Source: Salinactinospora qingdaonensis (lineage in GTDB: Bacteria > Actinomycetota > Actinomycetes > Streptosporangiales > Streptosporangiaceae). From it: a DNA stretch of 40,313 bases. The notes under the pieces were generated by a model, which was given only the letters and a program-made list of their open reading frames with translations, searched no databases and was not told the origin of the DNA. The stretch's first letter is position 1; each line of letters begins with the position of its first letter. Below are positions 26,169 through 36,255 of this stretch, piece by piece. Location: contig NZ_BAABDD010000036.1 in assembly GCF_039539445.1 (NCBI RefSeq), positions 1 through 40,313 of the forward strand, read 5' to 3'. Position numbers and translations under genes: made by a program.

Positions 26169-27659
26169 TCATCGCCGCCCTTCATAGTTGGGCGCCTCGA
26201 CCGTCATTTGGATATCGTGGGGGTGACTCTCGGCAAGACCGGCCGCGGTGATCTGCATGAGTTGCCCCCGCTCGCGCAACTCGGCAACGGTGCGCACGCC
26301 CGCGTACCACATCGACTGACGCAGGCCGCCGGTGAGCTGGTGCGAAACCGCCGAGAGCGGACCACGGTAGGGGACCTGCCCCTCGATGCCCTCGGGGATG
26401 AGCTTGTCCTCGGTGGTGACGTCGGCCTGCGAGTAGCGGTCCTTGGAGAAAGAACCACCGCGCATGGCACCGAGCGACCCCATCCCGCGGTAGGCCTTGA
26501 ACTGTTTGCCGTTGATGAAGATCAACTCGCCAGGGCTCTCCTCGACACCGGCGAGCAGACTGCCGACCATGACGACACTGGCACCGGCGACGATGGCCTT
26601 GGCGATGTCGCCGGAGAACTGAAGACCACCATCGGCGATGATCGGGACCTCGGCGGGACCGCACGCCTTGGCCGCTTCCATGACTGCGGTTACCTGGGGA
26701 GCCCCCACACCGGCGACGACGCGCGTGGTGCAGATGGAGCCCGGCCCCACGCCGACCTTCACTGCGTCGGCTCCGGCGTCGATGAGCGCCTGAGCCCCCG
26801 CGCGGGTCGCGACGTTGCCACCGATGACCTCGACGCGGGTGTTGGCCTTGAGTTTGGCGATCATCTCCAGCACGCCGATGGAGTGACCGTGGGCGGTGTC
26901 AACGACGATGAAGTCCACGCCGGCGTCGATCAGACCTTGGGCGCGCTTCTCGGCTTCGAGACCGACTCCGACGGCCCCACCGACGATGAGCCGGCCGTCG
27001 GAGTCCTTGGTGGCGTCGGGGTACTGCTCGCTCTTGGTGAAGTCTTTGACGGTGATCAGGCCGCGCAGCCTGCCGCGGTCGTCGACCAAGGGAAGCTTCT
27101 CGACCTTGTTGGCGCGCAGCAGCTTGAACGCCTCATCGCGCGTTACCCCCACCGGAGCGGTGATCAGCGGCATGGGGGTCATCGCCTCGCGCACGGGCCG
27201 GCCGCGATCATCTTCAAAGCGCATGTCGCGGTTGGTGACGATGCCGAGGAGATGGCCCTCGTCGTCGGTGACCGGAGCGCCGGAGATGTGGTAGTGAGCG
27301 CTGAGCCGCTCGACGTCGGCGAGGGTGTCGTCGGGGCGGCAGGTGACCGGGTCGGTGACCATGCCGGCCTCAGAGCGCTTGACCAGATCGACTTGGGCGG
27401 CTTGGTCCTCGGCGGAAAGATTGCGGTGAAGCACCCCGGCGCCCCCCTGCCGGGCCATGGCCACAGCCATGCGTGCCTCAGTGACCGTGTCCATCGCGGC
27501 CGAAAGCAGCGGGATACGCAGGTCGATATTGCGAGACAGACGGGTCCCCGTATCGGCCTCCCCCGGCTTGAGATCGGAATAGGCCGGAACCAGCAGGACA
27601 TCGTCGTATGTCAGGCCGGGCGGCAGCAGTTTGTCGCTCGCCCCCGATAGATTCGTCAT
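26169..27659 (-). CDS. guaB: IMP dehydrogenase
   Basis: This enzyme oxidises IMP to XMP with NAD+, the committed step to guanine nucleotides. The 496-aa protein has a TIM barrel split by two CBS domains at about residues 100-215. The catalytic loop is GVGPGSICTTR with Cys310, and the flap follows SLGAMRGGSFSKDRYSQ. ATG 27659 is chosen over 27677 because GGAAGG sits about five bases upstream. It lies between sigD and guaB3, as in Mycobacterium and Streptomyces. Confidence 0.97.
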   Translation of the reverse strand: MTNLSGASDKLLPPGLTYDDVLLVPAYSDLKPGEADTGTRLSRNIDLRIPLLSAAMDTVTEARMAVAMARQGGAGVLHRNLSAEDQAAQVDLVKRSEAGMVTDPVTCRPDDTLADVERLSAHYHISGAPVTDDEGHLLGIVTNRDMRFEDDRGRPVREAMTPMPLITAPVGVTRDEAFKLLRANKVEKLPLVDDRGRLRGLITVKDFTKSEQYPDATKDSDGRLIVGGAVGVGLEAEKRAQGLIDAGVDFIVVDTAHGHSIGVLEMIAKLKANTRVEVIGGNVATRAGAQALIDAGADAVKVGVGPGSICTTRVVAGVGAPQVTAVMEAAKACGPAEVPIIADGGLQFSGDIAKAIVAGASVVMVGSLLAGVEESPGELIFINGKQFKAYRGMGSLGAMRGGSFSKDRYSQADVTTEDKLIPEGIEGQVPYRGPLSAVSHQLTGGLRQSMWYAGVRTVAELRERGQLMQITAAGLAESHPHDIQMTVEAPNYEGRR

Positions 27660-27692
27660 GACACCTTCCAAGCACATGGCTGCCGTGTGTTC

Positions 27693-27698
27693 ATCCTA
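27693..27698 (-). promoter_or_regulatory. Candidate -10 element of guaB
   Basis: TAGGAT on the minus strand lies 34 bp before the guaB start. The -35 is poor (GAACTC, 16 bp upstream). This would give a leader of roughly 27 bases. Confidence 0.3.
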
Positions 27699-27801
27699 GA
27701 ACCTTGTGCGCCATGAGTTCGTGGAATGCCCTGATACGCCTTCCGACGACTGTAGGCGTGTCCAACGTCACGCACGAGCGCCGTCGGTGCGAGACGAACC
27801 G

Positions 27802-28422
27802 TTAGAAGAGGCGACTGGCCACGGCCATCTCCCGAAGCCGGGCTAGGGCACGGTGCTGAGCCACTCGCACCGCACCGGCTGACATCCCCAGCACGTGCCC
27901 GGTCTCGTCGGCCGACAGGCCGGCGACGACACGCATCACCAGCAGCTTGCGTTGCTGTTCGGGCAGTTCGCGAAGGAGCGCCCGAGCCCGCTCTGCCTCA
28001 ACGGTGCGCACCGCCGCCTCCTCGGGTCCGGGCCCTTCGTCGGGACAATCGGGCACGGAGTCGATGGGGACGTCCGCAGGTCTGGCGCCCCGGAGGGCGT
28101 CGGCCACTTTGTGCGCGGCGATGCCGAACACGAAGGCCACGAACGGGCGGCCCATGTCCTGATAGCGCGGTAACGCCGACAGCAGGGCGATACACACCTC
28201 TTGGGCGACGTCGTCGGAAGTGTGAGCGTGCCCCGAAACCCGGCCCAGGCGCGCTCGACAGTAGCGGACCACCATGGGACGGACCTCTCGAAGGAGCGAG
28301 TCGACCGCACCGCGGTCGCCTTGAACGGCTCGTGAGGTCAGGTGGTTCAGCTCCGTGTCTTCCGCTCTCGGCTGGGAGGCAGGCCGCTGTGCGAGTCCCC
28401 CCGCGACGCGTAGATCCGTCAC
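27802..28422 (-). CDS. sigD: ECF RNA polymerase sigma factor, SigD-like
   Basis: This sigma-70 family factor of 206 aa directs RNA polymerase to a regulon of its own. Region 2 covers about residues 30-105 (VVRYCRARLGR, DDVAQEVCIALL, FVAFVFGIAAHKVADA). Region 4 covers about 140-200 (LPEQQRKLLVMRVVAGLS, AGAVRVAQHRALARLREM). Its place beside guaB matches mycobacterial sigD, which supports the name. GTG 28422 gives the length typical of SigD; TTG 28473 is possible but would overlap a likely promoter with -10 TAATGT near 28481-28486. No ribosome binding site is obvious, and no anti-sigma gene is adjacent. Confidence 0.88.
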   Translation of the reverse strand: MTDLRVAGGLAQRPASQPRAEDTELNHLTSRAVQGDRGAVDSLLREVRPMVVRYCRARLGRVSGHAHTSDDVAQEVCIALLSALPRYQDMGRPFVAFVFGIAAHKVADALRGARPADVPIDSVPDCPDEGPGPEEAAVRTVEAERARALLRELPEQQRKLLVMRVVAGLSADETGHVLGMSAGAVRVAQHRALARLREMAVASRLF

Positions 28423-28512
28423 ATATCGAATGATGCCCGCACTCGCAGACTTACACGTCACGATCAGAGGCAACAGAATGGTTACATTAGGGCGATTTGC
28501 TCCCTACATATG

Positions 28513-28543
28513 CGTGTGTCCCGGGCAGTTCCCGGGACACACG
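28513..28543 (-). terminator. groEL terminator hairpin
   Basis: CGTGTGTCCCGGG (28513-28525) and CCCGGGACACACG (28531-28543) form a perfect 13-bp stem with a 5-nt loop, 40 bp after the groEL stop. A second short hairpin (CCCGC/GCGGG) lies nearer the stop, around 28558-28575. Neither is followed by a T tract. Confidence 0.7.
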
Positions 28544-28583
28544 TGGTAAGGCTCACTCCCGCCGTGGTGCGGGACACATTCGA

Positions 28584-30194
<1,611 letters not shown>

Positions 30195-30227
30195 AGGTGG
30201 AAATCCCTCAGTCCGTTACGTGCGTCG

Positions 30228-30273
30228 AAAAGAAAAGGCCGTCCCGGCCCGGCAGTGGGCCGGCCGGGACGGC
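30228..30273 (-). terminator. Hairpin plus U-rich tract between groES and groEL
   Basis: GCCGTCCCGGCC (30238-30249) pairs perfectly with GGCCGGGACGGC (30262-30273); an inner GGCCC/GGGCC pair extends the stem. On the minus strand the hairpin is followed by TTTTCTTTTCG, giving the most classical intrinsic terminator in the window. It would partly end transcription after groES and set the GroES to GroEL ratio. Confidence 0.7.
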
Positions 30274-30297
30274 AGGTGTTCAGACGTGTCCTGTGGA

Positions 30298-30612
30298 CTA
30301 CTTCTCGACGACCGCGAGCACGTCGCGAGCGGAGAGGACGAGGTATTCCTCGTTGTCGTACTTGACCTCGGTGCCGCCGTACTTGCTGTACAGGACGACG
30401 TCGCCGACGTTGACATCCACGGTGACGCGGTTGCCCTTGTCGTCGAGACGCCCCGGACCCACGGCGAGAACCTGTCCCTCCTGCGGCTTCTCCTTGGCGG
30501 TGTCCGGGATGACCAGGCCGGAAGCGGTGGTCTGCTCAGCCTCAAGCTGCTTGACGACGATACGGTCCTCAAGCGGCTTCAGCACGGTCTTGCTTGCGGT
30601 GGCGGTCGACAC
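30298..30612 (-). CDS. groES: Co-chaperonin GroES
   Basis: This is the 10-kDa co-chaperonin, 104 aa, forming the heptameric lid of GroEL. Conserved segments are LKPLEDRIVVK, the mobile-loop region TASGLVIPDTAKEKPQEG, VAVGPG-type LAVGPGRLDDKGN and VGDVVLYSKYGGTEV. GTG 30612 is chosen because GGGAGG lies just upstream, and the further open frame to 30675 is not conserved. First gene of the heat-shock operon. Confidence 0.97.
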   Translation of the reverse strand: MSTATASKTVLKPLEDRIVVKQLEAEQTTASGLVIPDTAKEKPQEGQVLAVGPGRLDDKGNRVTVDVNVGDVVLYSKYGGTEVKYDNEEYLVLSARDVLAVVEK

Positions 30613-30717
30613 GGTGTGACCTCCCCCTTCAAATTCAAAGATCCGAAACGACATGCTGGTAAAAGGGGCGACCACGGGCGGCCTGTCGTCGCGGGTGCCA
30701 GACCGGCCTCGTCGCGA

Positions 30718-30744
30718 TTAGCACTCTACCTTCGCGAGTGCCAA
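30718..30744 (-). promoter_or_regulatory. CIRCE operator (HrcA binding site)
   Basis: TTAGCACTC (30718-30726), nine bases, GAGTGCCAA (30736-30744). This matches the CIRCE consensus TTAGCACTC-N9-GAGTGCTAA with one mismatch. It covers the predicted groES transcription start, so HrcA bound here would repress groES-groEL until heat shock. Confidence 0.92.
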
Positions 30745-30749
30745 TATGA

Positions 30750-30778
30750 AACATAGCCGGGCCCATGAGGCGCGTCAA
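30750..30778 (-). promoter_or_regulatory. groES-groEL promoter
   Basis: On the minus strand TTGACG (30773-30778), a 17-bp spacer and TATGTT (30750-30755) form a good housekeeping promoter. Transcription would start inside the CIRCE element about seven bases downstream. Confidence 0.7.
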
Positions 30779-30804
30779 ACAACAGGTCACGGGGGAAGAA
30801 GAAG

Positions 30805-32130
30805 GTGTCGAACGAGCGGATCGCGGCTTTTCACGCCCTCCTCACACCGGCCGGCCAGCGGCTTCTCCGCGGGCTGGACCGCGCCGAGATCGACACCGAC
30901 CCGCTCGCCGTGGCGACCCGACTGCGGCGCGAACTGGCCACCTCGGACGCAAACGAGACCGAGGAGTTCAGCGGGGTCGGCGCCGCCGACCTGGTCAACG
31001 CGGCCATGACCCAGGCGCGGCTGCGTGGGCGGGCGCGCGCGAAGTTCGGGGAACGCGCCGAATCGATGTACTTCACCACAACGGGGGTGGAACAGGCCAC
31101 CCGTGCCAGCGTGGCCCGTTACCGGGCCGCACGGCTGGCCGCCACGCTCGACGTGGGGGCTGTGCCAGAGTCGCCGCACGTAGCGGACTTGTGCTGCGGG
31201 GTGGGGGCCGATCTCATCGCCATGGCCGAGGCGGGGTTGACGGTCACAGGGCTGGACGCCGACCCGTTGACCGCGGCCGTGGCCCAAGCCAACATCGACG
31301 CGTTGGACTTGGGCGATCGGGCCCACGCTCGCGAGGCCGACGTCGTGGGGGTCTCCCCCGGCGAGTGGGCGGCCGTGTTCTGCGACCCGGCGCGCCGCAG
31401 CGGGCGCGGCCGGGTCTTCGACCCCGACGACTACTCCCCGCCGTGGCAGGAGGTGGTGGAACTGGCCCACGGCGCTCCGGCCGCCTGCGTGAAGGTGGCC
31501 CCGGGGATCGACCACGAGCGCGTCCCCGCCGACGCCGGCGCGGAGTGGATCTCGGTGGACGGCGAGGTCAAGGAAGCGGCGCTGTGGTTCGGTGCTGCCG
31601 GCAGCGATGGGGCCGGCCCCCGAGCGACTCTGCTCAGCGAACGCGGCGGCGACCCGGTGACGGTGAGCGCCGCCCCCGATCTGGACCCCCCACCGGTGGC
31701 GTCCCCCGGGCGTTACCTCTACGAACCCGACGGGGCCATCGTGCGCGCACACTTGGTGGCCGAGGCGGCGGCGGCTGTCGAGGGGGCGCTCCTCGATCCG
31801 GCCATCGCCTACATCACCGGCGACCGCTTGATTGACACTGCGCTGTGCCGTGTCTACGAGATCCAGGAGGTCATGCCGTTTTCCGGAAAACGACTGCGTT
31901 CGGCGCTGCGGGAAAGAAGGGTCGGCAGCGTAACGATTAAGAAACGCGGCTCGGCCGTAGACGTGGAAAAACTACGCCGCGACCTCAAGCTGAGCGGCCC
32001 CAACTCTCTCGTTGTCGTCCTGACTCGTATCGGCACTCGCCCCATAGCGCTGCTGTGTTCCGAGGTCACAGACGTAGAGCTCCAGAAAGGGACAGCTCAG
32101 GCGCAGGAAGCCCCACACGCCGCAGGCTAG
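30805..32130 (+). CDS. Class I SAM-dependent methyltransferase with THUMP-like domain
   Basis: This is a probable RNA-modifying methyltransferase, 441 aa. Motif I is VADLCCGVGADLI at about 127-139, followed by the acidic loop GLDADPL. A DPARR motif (FCDPARRSGRG) lies near 193. The C-terminal 90 residues (about 335-425: AYITGDRLIDTALCRVYEI, MPFSGKRLRSALRE, VTIKKRGSAVDVEKLRRDL) match the THUMP-like domain of this actinobacterial family. GTG 30805 follows GGGGGAAG. It is divergent from groES and conserved at this position in related genomes. The modified nucleotide is unknown. Confidence 0.88.
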   Translation: MSNERIAAFHALLTPAGQRLLRGLDRAEIDTDPLAVATRLRRELATSDANETEEFSGVGAADLVNAAMTQARLRGRARAKFGERAESMYFTTTGVEQATRASVARYRAARLAATLDVGAVPESPHVADLCCGVGADLIAMAEAGLTVTGLDADPLTAAVAQANIDALDLGDRAHAREADVVGVSPGEWAAVFCDPARRSGRGRVFDPDDYSPPWQEVVELAHGAPAACVKVAPGIDHERVPADAGAEWISVDGEVKEAALWFGAAGSDGAGPRATLLSERGGDPVTVSAAPDLDPPPVASPGRYLYEPDGAIVRAHLVAEAAAAVEGALLDPAIAYITGDRLIDTALCRVYEIQEVMPFSGKRLRSALRERRVGSVTIKKRGSAVDVEKLRRDLKLSGPNSLVVVLTRIGTRPIALLCSEVTDVELQKGTAQAQEAPHAAG

Positions 32131-32482
32131 GAAAACCGTGATACGCCGCATATCGACCAATCGGGAAATACCAGCTTATTCGCCATAGCACTGCGGTATA
32201 CCGGGTCGATGTCGCTAGACTGAGCCCGCTGGACCCTTTTCCTCCTTCTCGTGGGTTCACTTGGTGACTCGTACGAGCCGCTCGGCATTTGGACCGAGTC
32301 GCGGCCGTTCAGCCGTAACCTGCACACCTACAGCCAGTAGGCGAGTTGCCGCCACATGTAACGCTTGTGTTGCCACATATCCCCTTTTCATCGTTCGAGC
32401 ACCTTGCCAGACTCACCGCGAGAACACCGCCCATCCCCAGTGGAAACGGATGGGAGGGGCTACATCAATAAGGAGCACCTCG
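32131..32482 (+). other. Upstream region of the coiled-coil gene
   Basis: These 352 bp are less GC-rich than the surroundings. They contain CGGTATACCG, a 10-bp palindrome near 32190-32199, and several AT-rich hexamers that could serve as -10 elements. The coiled-coil reading frame is open back to 32261, but residues encoded there are Ser/Thr/Arg-rich and look noncoding. I assign no gene. Confidence 0.3.
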
Positions 32483-34933
32483 GTGGAACCGACTAACCAC
32501 AACTTCCTCAATGGGGGAGGTCAGACCGGGATCTCCGACCGTATGCGGGACCTCCTCTCTCAAGCAGCCCAAGAGCACGTCTCCGAACAGAAGTCGCAGG
32601 GCGCGATCACCGAGGAGATGCGGCAGCGCCTTGAGGGCATGGAATGGCTGCTTCGCGAGTTTCGCGAACGGGAGCTGACCGCGCTCAGCGAAACCGTGAC
32701 CGCGATCCAGTCCCGGGTCGACGAACTGGCCGCACGACCTCCGCAATGGGCGGAGACGCTGGCTGAGCACATCGAACAGGTCGGAGAACGGGTCAAACCG
32801 CTCTCGGAGCTGCCCAGGCTTCACTCCGACGTGAGTGGGCTCGCCGATAACCTGCAATCCGCGCAGAGCAAGCTCGACTCGCTCTCGGACACGGCCCTGC
32901 ACACGGCCGGACAGGTCGACTCCCTCAGTGAGCGGATGGAGACGCTGGCGAGTAGCGTGGACTCGCGCTTCGCCCGCATTGACGAAGCCCTGGAGTCGCT
33001 GGCGGCACGGGCCCAGACACTGGAGTCGGCGATCGCCGGCGTCAATGAGCGCGTCGACGAGCAGGCCCAGGCCGCACGGGACCTGGCGGGCGAGCACCAG
33101 CAGAGCCTCACCACAGCCATCACCGAAGGCCGTGACGCGGTCACAGGCGCGCTCACCGAACGCCACGACGCTTTGGAGAGCCGTCTCAACGAGCACCACG
33201 AAGCCCTCACCACCAAGGTCAACGAGGGCATCACCGCGATCTCGACCAAGACCGACGAAGCCGTCACCACCCTCACCACCAAGGCCGACGAACACCGGGA
33301 CGCCGTAGAGAACCGTCTCAACGAACACCACGAGACACTGCGCACCACGGTGACCGAAGGCGTAGAAACACTCACCACCACAGCCAACGAGCACCACGAA
33401 GCCCTCACCACCAAGGTCAACGAGAGCGTCACCGCGATCTCGACCAAGACCGACGAAGCCGTCACCACCCTCACCACCAAGGCCGACGAACACCGGGACG
33501 CCGTAGAGAACCGTCTCAACGAACACCACGAGACACTGCGCACCACGGTGACCGAAGGCGTAGAAACACTCACCACCACAGCCAACGAGCACCACGAAGC
33601 CCTCACCACCAAGGTCAACGAGAGCGTCACCGCGATCTCGACCAAGACCGACGAAGCCGTCACCACCCTCACCACCAAGGCCGACGAACACCGGGACGCC
33701 CTGAACAAGAGCGTTGACCTGCTCTCCACGCAGGCCGACGAGAACCACGCCGAGGCCACGGCCGCCGTCGCCGATGCCAACAGCGCCGTGGTCAAACTGG
33801 CCGAGTCGGCCGAGGAGCGGTTCGGTGAGCTGCGCTCGCAACTGGAACGTCAGCGCACCGAATTCAGCGAGCGGCTCGACGCGCAGCAGGCCGAGACCCG
33901 GGAACGCGACGAGACCCAACACGCGGAACTGCGCGAGCACACCGATTCCCAGTACGAGCGGCTAGCGGCCAGGCTCACCGAGGTCGCCGAGAACCTCCGC
34001 GCCCGCGCCGAGGAGGAGCGCGCCGAAACCGTCGCCTCGATCGCGGAGGTCAGTGCCGCGGTCTCTCGGGCCGACAGTGGCCTCAACGAGCTGGCGGATA
34101 AGAACGAGGCCCGCTTCGGGGAGCTGCGGCAGGAGCTGGCCGACAACGTCCAAGCGCTGACAGCCAAGACCGACGAGCAGCACACCACAGTGGTGGAGCG
34201 ACTCGACGAGCACCGCGAGTCGGTCAACGACCGCCTGGAGCGCCAGGAGCGGGAGCTGACCAGCAAGGTGGACCAGCACCTCTCCACGGTCACCGGCAAG
34301 ATCGACTCCCAGCACGACACGCTCACCGGCAAGTTCGAGCATGGCTTGGGGCGGCTCAGCGACCGCTTCGACACCTTCGAGGGACACTTCGACGGCAGTT
34401 TTGAAGGGATCGAAGGCAAGATCGACGGAGTGGACGGCCGCCTCGACGGGCTCAACGGCCGTCTCGACGGCGTCGACGGCCGTGTGCTCGGGGTTGAGGG
34501 CAAGTTCGACGGTGTCCACGGCCAGTTCGAGGGCGTGGACGGTCGACTCGAAGCCATCGACGACCGGTTGGAGGCCCTGAACCAGCGGCTGGGGCAACTG
34601 CCGGCCTCGCTGGAGGTCACTGAGATGCACCGTCGCCTGTCTGAGTTGGTGGAGCGGCCCGTGATCGACCACTCGGAACGGTTCGACTCGCTCGACGCCA
34701 AGCTGGTCGAGTCTCTCGAACCGCTGGTGAGCGAGGTGCGGTCGCGCCCTGACCGTCACGAGTTCGAAGAGACCATCAACGAGGCCGTGGAAACCTCCCA
34801 CGACGACGTCACCAAGCGGCTAGCCTCGCTGGAGGAGACCATGCTCGCCTTGGCGGAGGCGCTGCTGCGGCCGGGGCGTGACGGCAAGAAGAAGCGCCGC
34901 GCCGCCGACGTCGACGACGAGGACGACGAGTAG
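32483..34933 (+). CDS. Long coiled-coil protein with hendecad and heptad repeats
   Basis: This 816-aa, highly charged, probably filament-forming protein belongs to no family I recognise. GTG 32483 has AAGGAG seven bases upstream. Residues 1-200 are mixed coiled coil. From 204 to about 412 the sequence is built of 11-residue units (for example EHHEALTTKVN, ESVTAISTKTD, EAVTTLTTKAD, EHRDAVENRLN). Residues 415-640 are longer, irregular coiled coil. Residues 645-707 are nine heptads of the type G(R/K)LDGVD. The C terminus ends in a basic patch (GKKKRR) and an acidic tail (VDDEDDE). No signal peptide or membrane helix is present. By analogy, not homology, hendecad rods such as Streptomyces Scy organise the cytoskeleton. 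It is convergent with tsaD. Confidence 0.85.
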   Translation: MEPTNHNFLNGGGQTGISDRMRDLLSQAAQEHVSEQKSQGAITEEMRQRLEGMEWLLREFRERELTALSETVTAIQSRVDELAARPPQWAETLAEHIEQVGERVKPLSELPRLHSDVSGLADNLQSAQSKLDSLSDTALHTAGQVDSLSERMETLASSVDSRFARIDEALESLAARAQTLESAIAGVNERVDEQAQAARDLAGEHQQSLTTAITEGRDAVTGALTERHDALESRLNEHHEALTTKVNEGITAISTKTDEAVTTLTTKADEHRDAVENRLNEHHETLRTTVTEGVETLTTTANEHHEALTTKVNESVTAISTKTDEAVTTLTTKADEHRDAVENRLNEHHETLRTTVTEGVETLTTTANEHHEALTTKVNESVTAISTKTDEAVTTLTTKADEHRDALNKSVDLLSTQADENHAEATAAVADANSAVVKLAESAEERFGELRSQLERQRTEFSERLDAQQAETRERDETQHAELREHTDSQYERLAARLTEVAENLRARAEEERAETVASIAEVSAAVSRADSGLNELADKNEARFGELRQELADNVQALTAKTDEQHTTVVERLDEHRESVNDRLERQERELTSKVDQHLSTVTGKIDSQHDTLTGKFEHGLGRLSDRFDTFEGHFDGSFEGIEGKIDGVDGRLDGLNGRLDGVDGRVLGVEGKFDGVHGQFEGVDGRLEAIDDRLEALNQRLGQLPASLEVTEMHRRLSELVERPVIDHSERFDSLDAKLVESLEPLVSEVRSRPDRHEFEETINEAVETSHDDVTKRLASLEETMLALAEALLRPGRDGKKKRRAADVDDEDDE
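33191..33700 (+). repeat. 198-bp tandem direct repeat (2.6 copies) inside the coiled-coil gene
   Basis: Copies begin at 33191, 33389 and 33587, each 198 bp apart (66 codons, six hendecads). Copy 3 matches copy 2 base for base for 114 bp, up to 33700, then departs. Copies 1 and 2 differ at only a few bases, for example GAGGGCATC against GAGAGCGTC. The near-identity at DNA level means recent duplication or ongoing gene conversion. Confidence 0.92.
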
Positions 34934-34978
34934 ACGCAGCTCTTCCCCGCTGCGCCTGTTCGTTTCCGAGCAGGACAT

Positions 34979-35019
34979 GAACCGGGTGAGGGTGGCCGTG
35001 GGCTGCCCTCCCCCGGTTC
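34979..35019 (+). terminator. Bidirectional terminator between the coiled-coil gene and tsaD
   Basis: GAACCGGG-T-GAGGG (34979-34992) pairs with CCCTC-C-CCCGGTTC (35006-35019): 13 paired bases with one internal mismatch and a 13-nt loop. It lies 46 bp after the coiled-coil stop. A further hairpin GCTGCC/GGCAGC (35176-35193) sits just after tsaD on the other strand. Confidence 0.6.
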
Positions 35020-35214
35020 GTCTGCCACGGGCTCGCCTGGCTGTGACACAACGGCCAGGCGAGGTGGTGAGCGAGCCACGACGCCCGCAGTGGTCTCTGC
35101 CGGCGCGCAGCCCCTTCTCCTTGCGCGGTCACACACGCCTGCGGGGTGGCCGGCGTGGATGCCGATATCGCCGGCGCTGCCGCAGGTGGCAGCAGCGCTG
35201 ACGTAAGGCGCCGG

Positions 35215-36255
35215 TCAGCCGGCGAGGACCTGGCTCACCGGCAGGGAGGTGTCGCTGGCCAGATCCAGCGTGGCGGGCGGCAGCCCCGCCGCCACAACCT
35301 CGGCGCCCAACGCGGCGATCATGGCGCCGTTGTCGGTGCACAACCGTGGACGCGGCACGCGCAGCTCGACCCCGGCTTCGGCGCAGCGCTGTTCAGCCAG
35401 GCCGCGCAACCGCGAGTTGGCTGCCACCCCACCGCTGATGACCAGGGTGCCCACCCCGTGCTCACCGCAGGCGTCGACGGCCTTGCGGGTGAGGACGTCC
35501 ACCACAGACTCTTGGAAGGCCGCGGCGATGTCGGGCACGGACAGCGCTCGGCCGTCGCGTTCACTGTCTTCCACCCACCGGGCTACCGCGGTCTTGAGGC
35601 CCGAAAAAGAGAAGTCGTAGGTGCCGTCCCCCCACTTGCCGCGCGGGAACCGGATCGCGGTGGGATCGCCGTCGCGCGCGGCCCGGTCGATGGGCGGACC
35701 GCCCGGATAGGGCAGGTCCAGCAGGCGGGCCACCTTGTCGTAGGCTTCACCGGCGGCGTCGTCGACGGTGTCGCCGAGCATCATGACGTCGGTAGCGACA
35801 TCGCGCACCAGCAACAGCGACGTGTGGCCGCCCGACACCAGCAGCGCCACGACAGGCTTGGGCAGAGGGCCATGTTCAAGCTGGTCGACCGCGACGTGGC
35901 CCACGAGATGGTTCACGCCGTACAACGGCTTGCCCAGCGCCAACGCGTACGCTTTAGCTGCCGAGATCCCTACCAACAGGGCTCCGGCCAGCCCTGGCCC
36001 TGCCGTCACCGCGATGGCGTCGACGTCGGCGAGCTTGACGCCGGCGTCGTCGAGCGCGCGACGCAGCGTTGGTGTCATCGCTTCCAGGTGGGCCCGGCTG
36101 GCGACCTCCGGAACCACGCCGCCGAACCGGGCGTGCTCGTCGACGCTGGAGGCTACGTGGTCGCTGAGCAGTTCGCAGCCGCGCACCAGCCCCACGCCGG
36201 TCTCGTCACACGAGCTTTCGATCCCCAAGATCAGGGGCAGGTCACCACTGTTCAT
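35215..36255 (-). CDS. tsaD: tRNA N6-threonylcarbamoyladenosine (t6A37) transferase subunit TsaD
   Basis: TsaD transfers the threonylcarbamoyl group from TC-AMP to A37 of ANN-decoding tRNAs, working with TsaB and TsaE encoded just upstream. The 346-aa ASKHA-fold protein begins with GIESSCDETG. It has the metal-binding H116 and H120 in NHLVGH, the nucleotide segments LLVSGGHTSLLLV and GEAYDKVARLL, and ISGGVAANSRLR. The start overlaps the rimI stop by 14 bp, so the genes are translationally linked. Confidence 0.97.
   Translation of the reverse strand: MNSGDLPLILGIESSCDETGVGLVRGCELLSDHVASSVDEHARFGGVVPEVASRAHLEAMTPTLRRALDDAGVKLADVDAIAVTAGPGLAGALLVGISAAKAYALALGKPLYGVNHLVGHVAVDQLEHGPLPKPVVALLVSGGHTSLLLVRDVATDVMMLGDTVDDAAGEAYDKVARLLDLPYPGGPPIDRAARDGDPTAIRFPRGKWGDGTYDFSFSGLKTAVARWVEDSERDGRALSVPDIAAAFQESVVDVLTRKAVDACGEHGVGTLVISGGVAANSRLRGLAEQRCAEAGVELRVPRPRLCTDNGAMIAALGAEVVAAGLPPATLDLASDTSLPVSQVLAG

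Noticed and set aside
33191..33700. Direct repeats considered as a CRISPR array
   Set aside because: Units are 198 bp, contiguous, in frame and without unique spacers; they encode protein.
32465..33940. 491-codon minus-strand frame opposite the coiled-coil gene, with its own protein repeats
   Set aside because: The repeats simply reflect the 198-bp DNA repeat. The sense frame has a strong ribosome binding site and regular coiled-coil periodicity.
34979..35019. Hairpin considered as a small RNA or riboswitch
   Set aside because: Its place between two convergent genes is explained by termination, and no riboswitch core motif is visible.
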